Assembly (NCBI GenBank): GCA_016859345.1
Contig: CM029124.1
Span: 22,403,980-22,467,979 of the forward strand
DNA: 64,000 nucleotides
Direction: 5' to 3'
Origin: Istiophorus platypterus
Lineage: Eukaryota; Chordata; Actinopteri; Istiophoriformes; Istiophoridae
Numbering within the stretch: the first letter of the stretch is position 1; each line of letters opens with the position of its first letter. The position numbers were made by a program, and so were the translations under genes. Below, in pieces: positions 48,364-60,280 of the stretch. The notes under the pieces were generated by a model that ran no database searches, was not told the DNA's origin, and saw only the letters and a program-made list of their open reading frames with translations.

Positions 48364-51300
48364 GTAAGAGACAGAAGAGAAAGTGTGTGTGTGTGTATGA
48401 GTGTGAGAGAGAGACTGGGCCTGGGCTATTTCTGTTCTGAAGTCCATCCACCCCCGTTCCCTCTTATGGATGAGATGTTTCAGTACCAGGACTTCTCCTC
48501 CACTCCACTGTATCTGACCATGTGCGTGCGTGCGTGTGTGTGTGTGTGTGTGTGTGTACATCCTGCAGGTCCCTCTTCACAGAACTCACTCACTCACAAG
48601 CCTGAAAAGGCTACAGCTTTTTACAAGAGAGAACATGCACAGGCCAGTTTAGACCAGGTTCGTGTCCAGTTTGCAGATGCTCACTGCTCCTCAGAGAAAC
48701 TCACAAACCAAGAGTACATGCTGGGTCAGGGTTAACTTACTCAGGATGAAGGAGGAACGGGAGCGTGGGAGGATGAAGGTGTGTCACCATGCCTCAATAT
48801 CAGTAGCATCACAATCCACGCAGATGAAAAATATGAACTAATTTCTCATCTGCGCTTGTCTTCCCAATATCACAATGACCATTCACACCAAAGCCAGAGT
48901 CAAGTGGAGAGTGTTTGGACTCTACCTGAAATATTTCATTGATAGCTGCAGCAAGAAATTGCAGGAGGCTCACTGAAGCCTGGCACTGAAAATAGTAAAA
49001 GTAAAACCCTCCCTGTTGGCTTTTATTTGTGCAGCATCCATCTCAACAGCTGCTGTTCTGAGCTCAGGGGTGCGGTTGAGCCTTTCCCAGCCTTATGCAC
49101 TGTATGTAGGCCAGTGCACTTGCAACAGACATCACACAGGCTGTTATAGAACCAGTAGGCCTATAGCAGGGGAGGAAAAGGTGCCCGTGTAATGTAATTT
49201 TGAATCAGGAGTGACTTATACTCACTGTGTGCATCCACCTCTGCCTCCTTAATACCACCACCGTATATTCATGGAGGAAAGTCTCCTTCAGATTTATTTG
49301 TCACAGTAATCAGTGCAGAAATCAACACAAATCCACATCCTTTCCTCTAGGACCAGAAAATGCATGAAGTTGAAACAATGTCTTTCTCACATTTTTCAGT
49401 CTGGTCTGCATGGAGCTGTAGATTGGCAGCTAGAAAGATAGAGTGACCCACCTAAGCAAGGCACTCCTCGAGCTTTACGTCCCTGTTCTATTTTAAGCCC
49501 TTTGTGCGGACTGATAGCCCAGCACCAGAATGGAAGATCGATTCATTGCATCTAAAGAAGGAAATGTCCAATATATAACTCCAGCTCTGAGAGGCTATGC
49601 ATCATTTTCAGTGGGCTAATGTATAAGAAGCTGTGATTCAGTCATGTCATTCTGTAGCGGCTACAAATAAGGCAGGCTGTCAGCACGTATATGTCTTAAC
49701 CTATAATGGCTTCAGCAACGTTTCCTCTCATCACTGTTTGGATGGAGATTGTCATAGCAAAGCTGTATGTGTATGTCTTTATGATTGGGTCTGCACTGAA
49801 AAGCTGCACAGGTTGACTAATAGAAGCATGGTGAGTGTACTAGCAGTAGGGTAGTGTGGGTTGTGCAGAGAGGTGGAGCAGTTTAAGATACATTCACCAT
49901 CTGTTTTCTTACTAGTAACGTATACAGTATTAAAGTATTTGTATGAATACCTCTCTCAGGGGAAATAGCCATAAAAGCATTCATGCAATGTTAAATAAAG
50001 TGTAGAAAAACATTAGCGTCCTGTCAGTAATTATCATTAGGTAAAATGTAATATGATAAGAATTAATTTCCTTTACAGAAAGAAAGCAGGTTTAAACTGT
50101 AAATGATGGTAAACCTCTCCAACATTCCTTTAAACCATCTTTAAAAGCCTCAGTCACGATTAAATGTTATAAATTGGAAAATTAAAGTGTAGGAACATAT
50201 TAGTGATGTCCTTCTCCCTATAAGCATTCTAACAAAGCATCCATGAACAGTGACGAGCACTTTCACTGATATTTAACCACAAAAATTCACTGTTAAGACC
50301 TATGACAATCGTTACAAAAGCCCAATGTATGTACATTTTATTAGTACAATCAAGAGTTACACCAGGATTTACCTACTTATTGAACTGTGCCGATGAAACC
50401 AGAAACTCAGTGTAAGTAAGTAAATTCTTGCATTGCATTGTAGTCATTTCATGTGCGTATTCATGAAAAGCAAAGGGGAAGGTAGAGTGATGTGTATGGG
50501 GAAATGTGTCACTTATTTTGGTTCCATAGACACTAAATGTATCACTGCCCTCACCTTGAAGACCGAAACACATGCTGAACTTGCCTTGGCCCTAAAATGA
50601 ATCCACGAAAAACATGTAACACACACTATAAAAGTTTAAGTAGATTGATAATGTTTAGTAGGTGAGAGGAGTTTGTGCATATGTGTGATAGTTTTTTTTC
50701 TGCTCTAGGAATGCAAAATTGCTATGAATGGATTTGTTGCAAAGTATTGTAAGAATTTAAGTTTTGTACTCTGCCGTAAAATTTTAGCTGTGCTGATCTA
50801 CCTATGTTGCATTCTATAGATTTTACAATATCAATTATCTGTTATCAGTTAGATAGCGGTTTGTGGAAAAGAGCATTTACAGAGAGCTACGAACTGCCAC
50901 TGAAAAGTTAAAAAGTTGTCTTAAAATGTTGTATCACGTTCAAGAGTTGTAACTTTTAGTTGGGAAAAAAATCAGACTTTAAAGAACCATTAGGACCATA
51001 CTAAGGTTTTGCATGCTTCAGCGTATTAACTACAAGGGACGTGGGGATCCAAGTTTTTCACTCCTAGTACTATTTCCAATTCCTCAACGTAGGGAATCTG
51101 CTTACACAGAATACCAATCCAACACCACTGCTTTGTTTTCCCCTGAATTCCTCCTTTTGTCGACCTGATTAGAATCATTTTTATGTGAGGTAACATAAGG
51201 CCAGGGAACACTAAAAACTGAATTGGTAGCCTGTCATGAATGATTGAATGTAACTGGTAATGGAAACATTGATTTTTTTTTTATAATGACAACCCAAAAA

Positions 51301-53097
51301 AATGTTTTATTCAATGTGGATTGGTTTAATCAAGTCTGTATTGATGCTGGTACCAGTCTGTTGGGTCGGATCGGTTCATCCATATCAACTACAAATCACA
51401 CAGACTGTACCTCACAGCTAACAATTCTGTAAGACATGTTGCACAGTATTTAAATACAATTTTCCTACAATTTCAGACAGCTGTTTGCTTGTGTGTAATC
51501 CATTGCAATGAAGTGTGTTCTTATTTTTGTCTAAGGAACATTATCATTCTAAGCTAAAACAGGGGAGACTTTTCAAATCAATTTCCGATAAAACTGCGAT
51601 ACCATGTAATCATAGTGTAATACTGAAATAATAGAATGCTCAATTGATGTTCACTGAAATTTATCACACAACTCACACAAGTTTTGAAACCCTGCCAATT
51701 AATTTTCAAACCACAGAGAAGTGGATGTAAACCAATGGACACCTGAAAATTGTAAGCAAAAATGTAAAGTATATGTGATGTGATTTTGAGGCAAGCTAAA
51801 ACTCAAGGATGTCATACATGCCTCAGTGCCCAACGTATAATCACTCATACAGTCAGTACTACAAAAGATGGGGAGAGTCCATGAGGAACAAAGAGATATC
51901 ACCACTCCTAATCTGCCAAAAGTGTCTCATAATGAGAGGGGTACCCACTGTATTGATGATAAAAAGACGTGTTCTGTTTTAGACAGCGTGGGTGCTGGCG
52001 GGGATTTCTCTCTTGAGTTCCCTCTGTGATCAGACTGATCAGAGCCCACTGTTCATGTTTATGGATGAGATGGTTTTGAATCACACTGTGATTGTGTCAG
52101 TGGACATATTGAAAGCAAGCCATTGTTGTCTAAAGCCTGTCATCAGTGCCTAAAGGTATCTTAAATGGTGCCACGAGAGTGTAAATGAACGTTCTTGTTG
52201 GTTTATTTTGTATTTCAAGCATTCTTTTTTTTTTTTTTAAATTTGGTTGAGCGATTCATTATAAATCAGGTGACACAAAGTACAGTAGCTGCAGCGAGAT
52301 AGCAAAAATTCAAGCTCCTGTCCTTTTCTAACTGATCTCTTACAATTCATTTGGAGTTAGAAGACAATCTGAACTGACATAGTAAATAAGTATTGACATT
52401 TGAAAGCCAGCAGCTACTGACATGGAATCCTAGGATAAAATTAACCCTGGGCAAACCACAGTCTGGACCAATGGGTCCTGATATTTATATTTTCAATCAC
52501 AAATGAAAATTTCAGGCAAATCTTGTGATAATCTGCAACAGATACATAGGACTTTTTTTTACTCCTTCTCCCGTTACGCTGTGGTTCAGGAGGTAGAACA
52601 GGTCTTCCACTAAGTGGAGGGTTGATGGTTCAGTCCTTGGCTTCTCCAGCCCACATATTGAGGTGTCCTTAGGCAAGATGCTGAAGCCCAAAAAATCCCT
52701 TCTATACCGTGTGTGTGTATGTTTATGTATAGAAAGCACTTTATGAATGTATGTGAAATGGTGAATATGGCTTCTAATGTAAAGCGCTTTGAGTGGTGGA
52801 TAAGACTAGAAAAGCACTTTACCATTAAGTTTTATTGGACAATGGATAAAGTCATATGAGTCTTTAAGTGACTTATATTAGTTAACCGTTCATTGTAAGT
52901 GGGGATTTTGAAAATATATAAATGAACCAAATTCAAAAATACAAGGAAGTTCACTGAAACCCGACAAAGTAAGAGCAAGATGTTGCACTAACAGTATTTT
53001 CTTTAAACTTTGTGTGTTTCAGAGAAGAGAAGCCTATCCAAGCAAGAACGGTGAACCTCGTTGGGCAGAAGAAACCTCCACAGCAAAACGACGTCCG
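48203..53097 (+). CDS. RIM-family active-zone protein, first exons (partial gene)
   Basis: RIMs are presynaptic scaffolds that link Rab3 vesicles, Munc13 and calcium channels at the active zone. Only the 5' end is present. Exon 1 (48203-48363) codes MFASVGPRGGPRPP, then DLSHLTEEERKIIMAV and ARQREEEAKEEAML, the Rab3-binding helix that starts all long RIMs. The IIMAV and KEEAML features fit RIM1 better than RIM2. Exon 2 (53023-53097) continues in phase 2. The zinc finger, PDZ and C2 exons lie beyond 64000. The start ATG has an A at -3 and gives the standard VGPRG opening. The second exon is less certain than the first. Confidence 0.85.
48364..53022 (+). other. rims1 intron 1
   Basis: A 4.66-kb intron (donor GTAAGA, acceptor TTTCAG). 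It contains short GT tracts (48381-48396 and 48534-48557) and a tRNA-derived SINE near its 3' end. I see no other supported gene. The 285-codon frame at 47878-48735 ends inside it. Confidence 0.7.
52578..52823 (+). mobile_element. tRNA-derived SINE
   Basis: The head has an A-box-like TGGTTCAGGAGG (52582-52593) and a B-box-like GGTTCAGTCC (52627-52636), spaced as in tRNA-type RNA polymerase III promoters. The body follows with AGGTGTCCTTAGGCAAGATG and TAAAGCGCTTTGAGTGGTGG, which are words of a very common teleost SINE. It is inserted in the sense orientation in rims1 intron 1, about 200 bases before exon 2. Confidence 0.8.
53023..53097 (+). CDS. rims1 probable exon 2 (75-bp symmetric exon)
   Basis: The acceptor TTTGTGTGTTTCAG and donor CG|GTGAGT frame an open 75-base segment. 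Joined to exon 1 in phase 2 it reads K-EEKPIQARTVNLVGQKKP-PQQNDV-R. Both ends are phase 2, so the exon can be skipped without changing frame. Mammalian RIM1 has a short insert of similar size at the same point, between the Rab-binding helix and the LHQQF segment, though with different sequence. A second AG two bases downstream (53025) would shift the frame. Confidence 0.65.
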
Positions 53098-55537
53098 GTG
53101 AGTTTTCAGCCACCAACTCCACTTAGTCTATATGGAATTTAAAGCAGGTCTAAAATTAGTCTCAAATTGGTGCTGCTTTTGCGTCACTTTAATGTTACTT
53201 CACCCCCGTGGCCCACAACAACCTCCGAGAGCTGGCAGTCGCTTGTTTTGCCGTACATTCACTTTTTTGTTGTGGAATCTATTTTACACCTTGGATGAGT
53301 CAACAGTGGAAAGGATACACTCATGTTCTGACTGTGTTTTACAAGTGTGACTCAAATCATTATGATGCAACTCGCAACTGATATTCTAAGTGGAATGGCA
53401 TTGGACAGACACTCCATTTAGATTTATATTTAGGAAATATGCCTCATTTGGTGACACTGAAAATATATTTTAGCAAGCCACACTTTTTTTTTACCTTCTG
53501 GGTAAATTTGTATTCTTTTAACACACAAAACTGAGATGACACAAACAAAGCCCAGTTTCTGCTTGTCATCTATCACTGTATAGTGCTCAGTCTGGTAAGT
53601 TCAGATCCCGTTGGGTCCTTAAGGTAGAGCTGACGTTGTGGTCCCTCTGTAGCGTTGCAGGCTTAGGCTGGATTCGGATGTTCTTTGAGTCTCACAGTTT
53701 GCTCTTCTGCCAAGCTGCTTGTCGGAAGAGGAGACTTGTGTATGTGTGTGTGACATGTTTCAGTTCACTTCTTCTTGATTATATCTGGAATCTCACTTGA
53801 GCTTTGGAACAGAGGAACAATACATGAACACTATGATTTATTATTAGAACGGCAGACGTAGGCCGAAGAAAATAAATAAGTAACCAGTTGTATTTGCCCA
53901 TAACATTTGAGCTTATGTTAAACACCGGTTGCCATTTTTGGTCAAATGTGTCTGGAGAATTTTATTTATTATTTGAGTTTGTTTTTTGGCCTTAGGAATA
54001 CTGTATGTTAATTCATGGTTTTCAAACAACATGTAACACCAGCAGTTTATTGAAAGGTCCAGATGATGGGATGCACAGTAATGTTCATCACCAATCCTTT
54101 TGAAACAGGCTGTGCTGGAAGCTTGTGTTTATTTGCAGTGCTGGGTGATAAACTGCTGAGGCTGATGAGCTAACTAGATGCTAGCCAGCCACAAACTTGC
54201 TAGTCATAGTCACCCACAAAAACAGAAGATAGTGTTCAATAGAAGATTCGGCCATAGAGAACCTATAAAGTAAGGAAAGTTTTTTCAAGGTGCATCCAAA
54301 AAATGTGCTTATCAATAAAGTTTTCCATACATTCAACATTTTCTCCTACCTTTTACATAACTGTAATAATAGGATTCTTCAGGCCAATAGTGTTAAGTAG
54401 GAGGGATCATATTGGTCACCTTCGGTTGTGAAACTAATAACTGGTAACTGTTTTGGAAATTGATTAATCAGTTTTCAAGCAAGACTAGTTAAAAATTTCT
54501 GATTCCCGCTTCTCAAATGTGAAGATTTTTTACTTTTATTTTTAATACTGTATATCATAATAAACCGAATATCTTTGGTTTTTTAACCTTTGATTGGACA
54601 AAAGATGATATTTGAAGAGGTTGCTACCAGCTCTGTGAATTTGTGAGGGGTATATTTTCATAATTCTTTCTTTTGTAATCTAAATGATTAATCCACTGAT
54701 TGAGAAAGTAATTGGCGGAAAGTAATTGAGAATGAAAATAATTGTTAGTTGGAGCCGTCGTGTATTAATCTTTTGAACTGGCAGGGAATCAGCTGTTGGA
54801 ACCTTTTTTGCAATTGGATGAGCACCAGTTGAATCCTTAGTTACATTAAAACAGGACTGATAAAAAAGTCATAGGGACTGTATACAGTCTTTAGTAGAGA
54901 GAACAGTTATCAGTCCCAAGCAACAATACTGCAATGTTTCTTGGGACTGTTAGTAAGAGACATCTAATTACAGAGGTTAATGTGTGGTGCTTTGTTATTG
55001 ATTGTGATGATGAAAAAACCTGAGTATGCTAGAATTCTGAATCTGTCTCACTGGCATCTCCTTCATAGCATTTGCTGAGAAGTGGGTACCAAAGGCTATC
55101 TGTCATTCCAACCATGAAAACCTATGCTTTCTTAGACAAAGTCAATATATTCATAACAGATGACTGTAAGAAAGCGGTTTAGCATCATTATGTCATCTGA
55201 GAGACTCCTGTGTTTCTGCTTTGCCTGACATTGAGGTTATTGTTAAAAGTAAAATTTTATATGTATTTTACATTAGGAAAATTACTTTCAGCTTTAGTGA
55301 TGCCAACATCTTAACTTCTATATTGCTCTATACCTGCCAGTCATGGAACACTTCTGTACCTTCGCAGGCTTGCTAACTTACATCATGCTGAGAATGCAGG
55401 TGGTTAGAGGTTAGGTTTTTCTAAAATATTGCAACCCGTCTCCAATTAGTGGGGATTGGATGCTTGATGGGTTGGTCAGGAGTGATTCTTTATAATGGCT
55501 CAGCTCAGTGATTATCTTTCCTTCACTGCTGTGTCAG

Positions 55538-55560
55538 TGTGTGTGTGTGTGTGTGTGTGT
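55538..55560 (+). repeat. (GT)n microsatellite
   Basis: About 11 GT units in rims1 intron 2. Confidence 0.9.
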
Positions 55561-58500
55561 TTATGTGTAAAGTCTGGTTATTTGATCAGTGGTTGTTAAT
55601 ACAGACTTGAATTGCCGACATTACTTGAAACTCTGTCGTTTTCCCTCTTTGATGTTATATGAGCATTTCCGTCCCGCTGGCTTATTTGCACGTTGAAATG
55701 TGAGTTTCCATGCATTTCTGTTCGCAGTGACTTCTGTAGCCTGTAATGTCTTTTTTTCTGCCACACAATGATCAAAGGATAAAGCTTGTTTATGTTCTAT
55801 CTTGGTGCACTGTCTGTGTGCATTGTGTGTGTGTTGGATCAGAGAGTGAGGTGGGATTACAGAGTAAGTCAGCTGGAGCACATCTAATTCTCTAAGGAAT
55901 CCCACAAAATGGCACCCATTTATAACATTATACAATCTGTGCCTTTCCGGTCAGTATTCCCCACATTATTCACCAGACATTACAGTCAGTATTCCTTCTG
56001 CAGAGGCTACTGAACCGGGACAGAGATAATCATGTGAAAAACCACACCAAACCAGGAGGAATGACACAACACACACAGCTTTGTTGGTGGGGGCTTGTTT
56101 CTTCAGGTATGGCCCAGCGTCTGTTATATGGTTGAGCCTTCTGCATCGGTGCGCTTGCTTTGCTAATGCAACAGTCACTCAGTGCTGATGTCCGCCTGAA
56201 CACGGCCTTAGCATAGTCTCAATGTTACCATCTCACAATACTGGGTTGTTCATTCTCTCTCTATCTGTACACATTGTATAATTGGTGATTGAAAGTAACA
56301 AACCAACAAAGTACAGTTATTCTATTTACTTTTTTTTCAATTTATTAGCTTTTGTTACTTTGTTAATAACTTTAGCTAAATATGTTTTGACTGAATCATC
56401 TATTTGTAGGAGAAACTGACTAGGAGAGAATTCTAATGTTTAATGCTAAATTCACATATGGTTTAAGTTCATGGTAGTAGCATACATGACATAACACAAA
56501 CATAATATGACACAAAGAACATCCTCTCTGTGGTTTTGTTCCAGTCTTATTTGTTATCCTGACCATTTGACAGTAATGCTAAGTAGCTGGATAAGTGATG
56601 TTCCAAATTTTGTGGCCCCTATCTTGATCCGAGTCCTTTAATATTGGGTATCTGCCATACCAACTCTTATCCAGTCTAATACTTATAATTACATTATTTG
56701 AATATTGATTGAATAGCTTTATCTGACACACTGAAATAGCACAACTATAGACCACTGAATCTCATACACCTTATTTTTTTGAGCTTCTTGACTCCAATAC
56801 TAAAAGGTCTTTGTTCAAAAATAAAATGTTTATGAGTTAGAATGCCGGCCCTGTCGGTGACATGACACGATCCATTAAAAGGGAACATCTCGCTTTGAGC
56901 TGTTGAAACTAAAGAAACACTCATGGTTGTACCGTGGTGTTACAGAGTGGAGGTTCTTCCCCCACTAACTATGAAGTACTGACAGTTTCATGCAGACAGC
57001 ACACAAGCTGACAAGTTTAATTTAGGTCCATCATCGAATTACTCACAGAATTAACATTAATTAGTGACAGCTGATATGAAATATTGCTCCATTTTAACTG
57101 GTGAAGGTGACGCTCATCACCGGCTAAAAATGAGAAGCTGCTAGTGTTTTTCTGCACTGCTTTCTAATGATTATGATTGTCTGAGCTTAATGATTCTGTT
57201 TTTTCCAGCCTCACTGTCTGAACTCAGAATCACTCACTGCTGGGCCCGAATAATATTTCACAGACACACATGCGAATTTTCACTGGCTTATGCACCAGGA
57301 TGCTGCAACACCAGCAGGCGAGTACAGTAATGAAGGGACTGGATATTGATTATTATTATTTTTTAGGTGACACTATCCGTTAAATTGTGCCCAGATCAAC
57401 CCTGATACCGGTCCCTAGGATTGGCTCAGGACATTGCTAACCTGGATAGCTAACAGCAAGAGGAATTCAAAGGAGCTGTGTTGTCAGCCCTTTCCAACTA
57501 AAGAACTATGTGGGATCTTGTGTAGTGTTTGTGAAGTTTAAATTTATATAGCTGGTTTTAAGTGAAACATGACCAGATAAGGTCAATATTGTTTGCTGAA
57601 AGTGCAACCTGATAAACAGCAACAGTGAAATTTCTTAATATTAATCTATTGATCATCTCAAGTGGAGAATACTGGCCGTTCATGTGATCATTTCAGTCCA
57701 AATATAGATATGAAGCTCAGGGAATTCCATAATGGCAGACATTAACTATTCATTGTGTATCAAGGATTAATGTTTATTCACAGACTTATTGTAATAAAGG
57801 GGGTAGTGAAACCTGGCTGTTGATGGTCAGTTCCTGCCAAACGTTTGCCAGGTTGATCGGTTCAGACTGAACACACTTCTGGTGAGCTGTTGGTTGAGCT
57901 GCTGGCAGTCTGAAAGCTCCGTGTAAGAAAATGGCTTGTTTTAAACCTGACCACTGTGTACTCCTTAGTTAATCTCTGGTGGTTTTAAAACTTTTAATAA
58001 GCCCAGGACTTGTAGAAGTTTCTCAGTCTGTAAGGGAACATGTAATCCGTCAGCTGTAGTTAATCACCATATGCAAGGCTTCAAATGATAATATCACTAT
58101 GTCACAATGTGTATTATTAATAACCTTGTATTACTAAATGTAGTTTAAATGAGCTTTTCCCTTTAATTTATATTTGGGACCATGCAATACTCCATCTTTA
58201 TTAGTCACTCAGCACTTTGTATGTTGTCTTGAAGGCCCACCCATGAGAGTTCTGTTTACCATTTTTATACATGCAGTTAAACACATTTGATTCCAAGCTG
58301 TTATGATTTTTACTCATTACTTTTAATAATTGCATGTTTTGGGAGTGTAATTTAAATATAATGCACTGTATCAATAACAGACTCTTTACAAATGATAGGT
58401 TACAAATATTGTGGTCATAAATTAACTAACTTGTTCACAATTTTACTTGCCCCCTTTGCACCATTACAGCAGACTGGTCAAGTCAGGTCAAATTTTAGCT

Positions 58501-60249
58501 AAAGCTCTTCTTACATATGTAGGATTTGTTGTTTCACTGTCTCCCCTCGCTCCCTCAAACCACCGATGCCTCCACACCAAACCTCATGCTTCTGTAAAGG
58601 CAACATAGATGTAATGCAGTGTAAGATGTTTACACCTCTCATGAGTGAAAGTGATTTGCCAGGTGTCCCCTGATAGCAGGGTACCATGGCGATGGCCCAG
58701 CAGCCCCATAGTAACCTCAGTGAGCCCTGAGATTGGCGAGAAGTCATTTCCTCACTTCCTTTAGGGATTGGCTGTTATCCTGGTCTTCCCATGAGCCTCT
58801 ACTCCAGTGGGAGGGACTTGACACCCTCAGTTACATTTTTGTATGTTTTTAGCTCCATATTTACTGGATTAGACACAGGCAGGGCCTTGTGTATTTTGAA
58901 TTATTTATAACAGTAGTCAAAATAAAACAATTGGGAATTTTAAGACTTGGTAGTATGATCTAGACATTGATTTGCTTTGAGGCCTATCACCTTGTCTGCT
59001 TTCCCCTCCTAATGCTACACTATTCAAACACTCTTTTTGTTCCAGTTTATTAGAACTTGGAGTCAAGAAAAACAAGTGCTTAGCAGTTATATAGGATTTC
59101 AACAAATCCACAGATTAACCAGATTTATTAGGAAGCGAAAATGAATTATTGCAAACTGTCCTTTGTAAACACCCATTACAGTTAAATGTTTTACTGTATG
59201 TTTGAAACAAAATTAGGTTGCACAATATGTCCTCCAAATTCAAAAGTATCCATAACTGTTTTGAATGACTAAAATCAAAGTCAGTGCAAAAAGCCTGCTG
59301 TCATGGCCTCTTCCTGGCTGCATCCCACCGTCTCCCTGATCCATCTCTGGGAACATTTTGTCCTTCGTGTTTCTTTTTTGTCTTGGCACAATGAATAACT
59401 CAAATGGGATAACTGCGCACACTTTCAGGCAGACCCTCCTGGACAGCATTTATGGTGTTGCGCTTGGTTATAGATATGATAGGTGTTGGGACTAGTTTTG
59501 TTAAGAATGTAAAGGGGGAGCTTTAGGAAGAAGTTCAAACCCTGCTCACTGTGACACTTCCATGAGCCTTACCAGACGCTGGGAAAGGTGGGTATGGATG
59601 TTGTACTATCTTTTCTGAAAAGTTCTGAAAATTGTTGGACAATCCTGATTCCACCAATAGAAAGGGTGTTTCAAACACTTGGAAAAATATCTTTGCACAT
59701 TCCTGTGCAGTGAGGAATTCTTACTAAGATTTCAGGTCAGGTCTGGCTTAGTAATGTTGTCTGAAACCTTTAGCATGCCTGATCTGAATGCTTTTGTCTT
59801 GCCCCATTGGTCTGCACTGCAACAGTATTGCTGTCTTCCCTGATCTCAGAAATGCTTTGTTGTGTACAATAAAATTACAAATTAAAAATTAAAAAAGGAG
59901 AAAACCATATATCAAATGAGATGGTTGCATAATTTTTTAAAGAACAGGGGATGGAATCTCCTCACATCCACCCTGAGACTGGGCTCTGTATGGTCTATGT
60001 GTGGTTACATGGCAGTGTGTGAATGTGTACTGTGTGTGTGAATTTGATTGTTTGTGTGGATTTGTTTGTGTATCTGTGTGCGTATATGCTGTGTATGTGT
60101 GTGTTTGTGCGGCCTGGCTGTGTATGGCGTTGCCAGGCCATATGGAGCACTGTCTGGGGAGCACACTACCCACTTAGCTCTGCTGTTGGCTCTGGTGCTC
60201 TCTCCATCTGTCCCTTCTATCTCTCCCTCACCTCCCCCCTTCATCCCAA

Positions 60250-60250
<1 letters not shown>

Positions 60251-60280
<30 letters not shown>
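60251..60280 (+). repeat. (CT)n microsatellite
   Basis: A pyrimidine run in rims1 intron 2, flanked by CTCCC-rich sequence. It gives rise to the frames at 60005-60425. Confidence 0.9.

Noticed and set aside
48118..48561. 147-codon minus-strand frame opposite rims1 exon 1
   Set aside because: It is a shadow of the GC-rich leader and GT tract, with poly-Thr/His and poly-Ser/Pro content and no motif.
47878..48735. 285-codon plus-strand frame overlapping rims1 exon 1
   Set aside because: It is in a different frame from the RIM protein, runs through the exon 1 donor into the intron, and its composition (Arg, Gly and His runs) follows the GC-rich purine repeats.
53025..53097. Alternative rims1 exon 2 start, two bases downstream
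   Set aside because: It shifts the frame. The 53023 acceptor keeps a 25-codon symmetric exon, so I preferred it, though only transcripts can decide.
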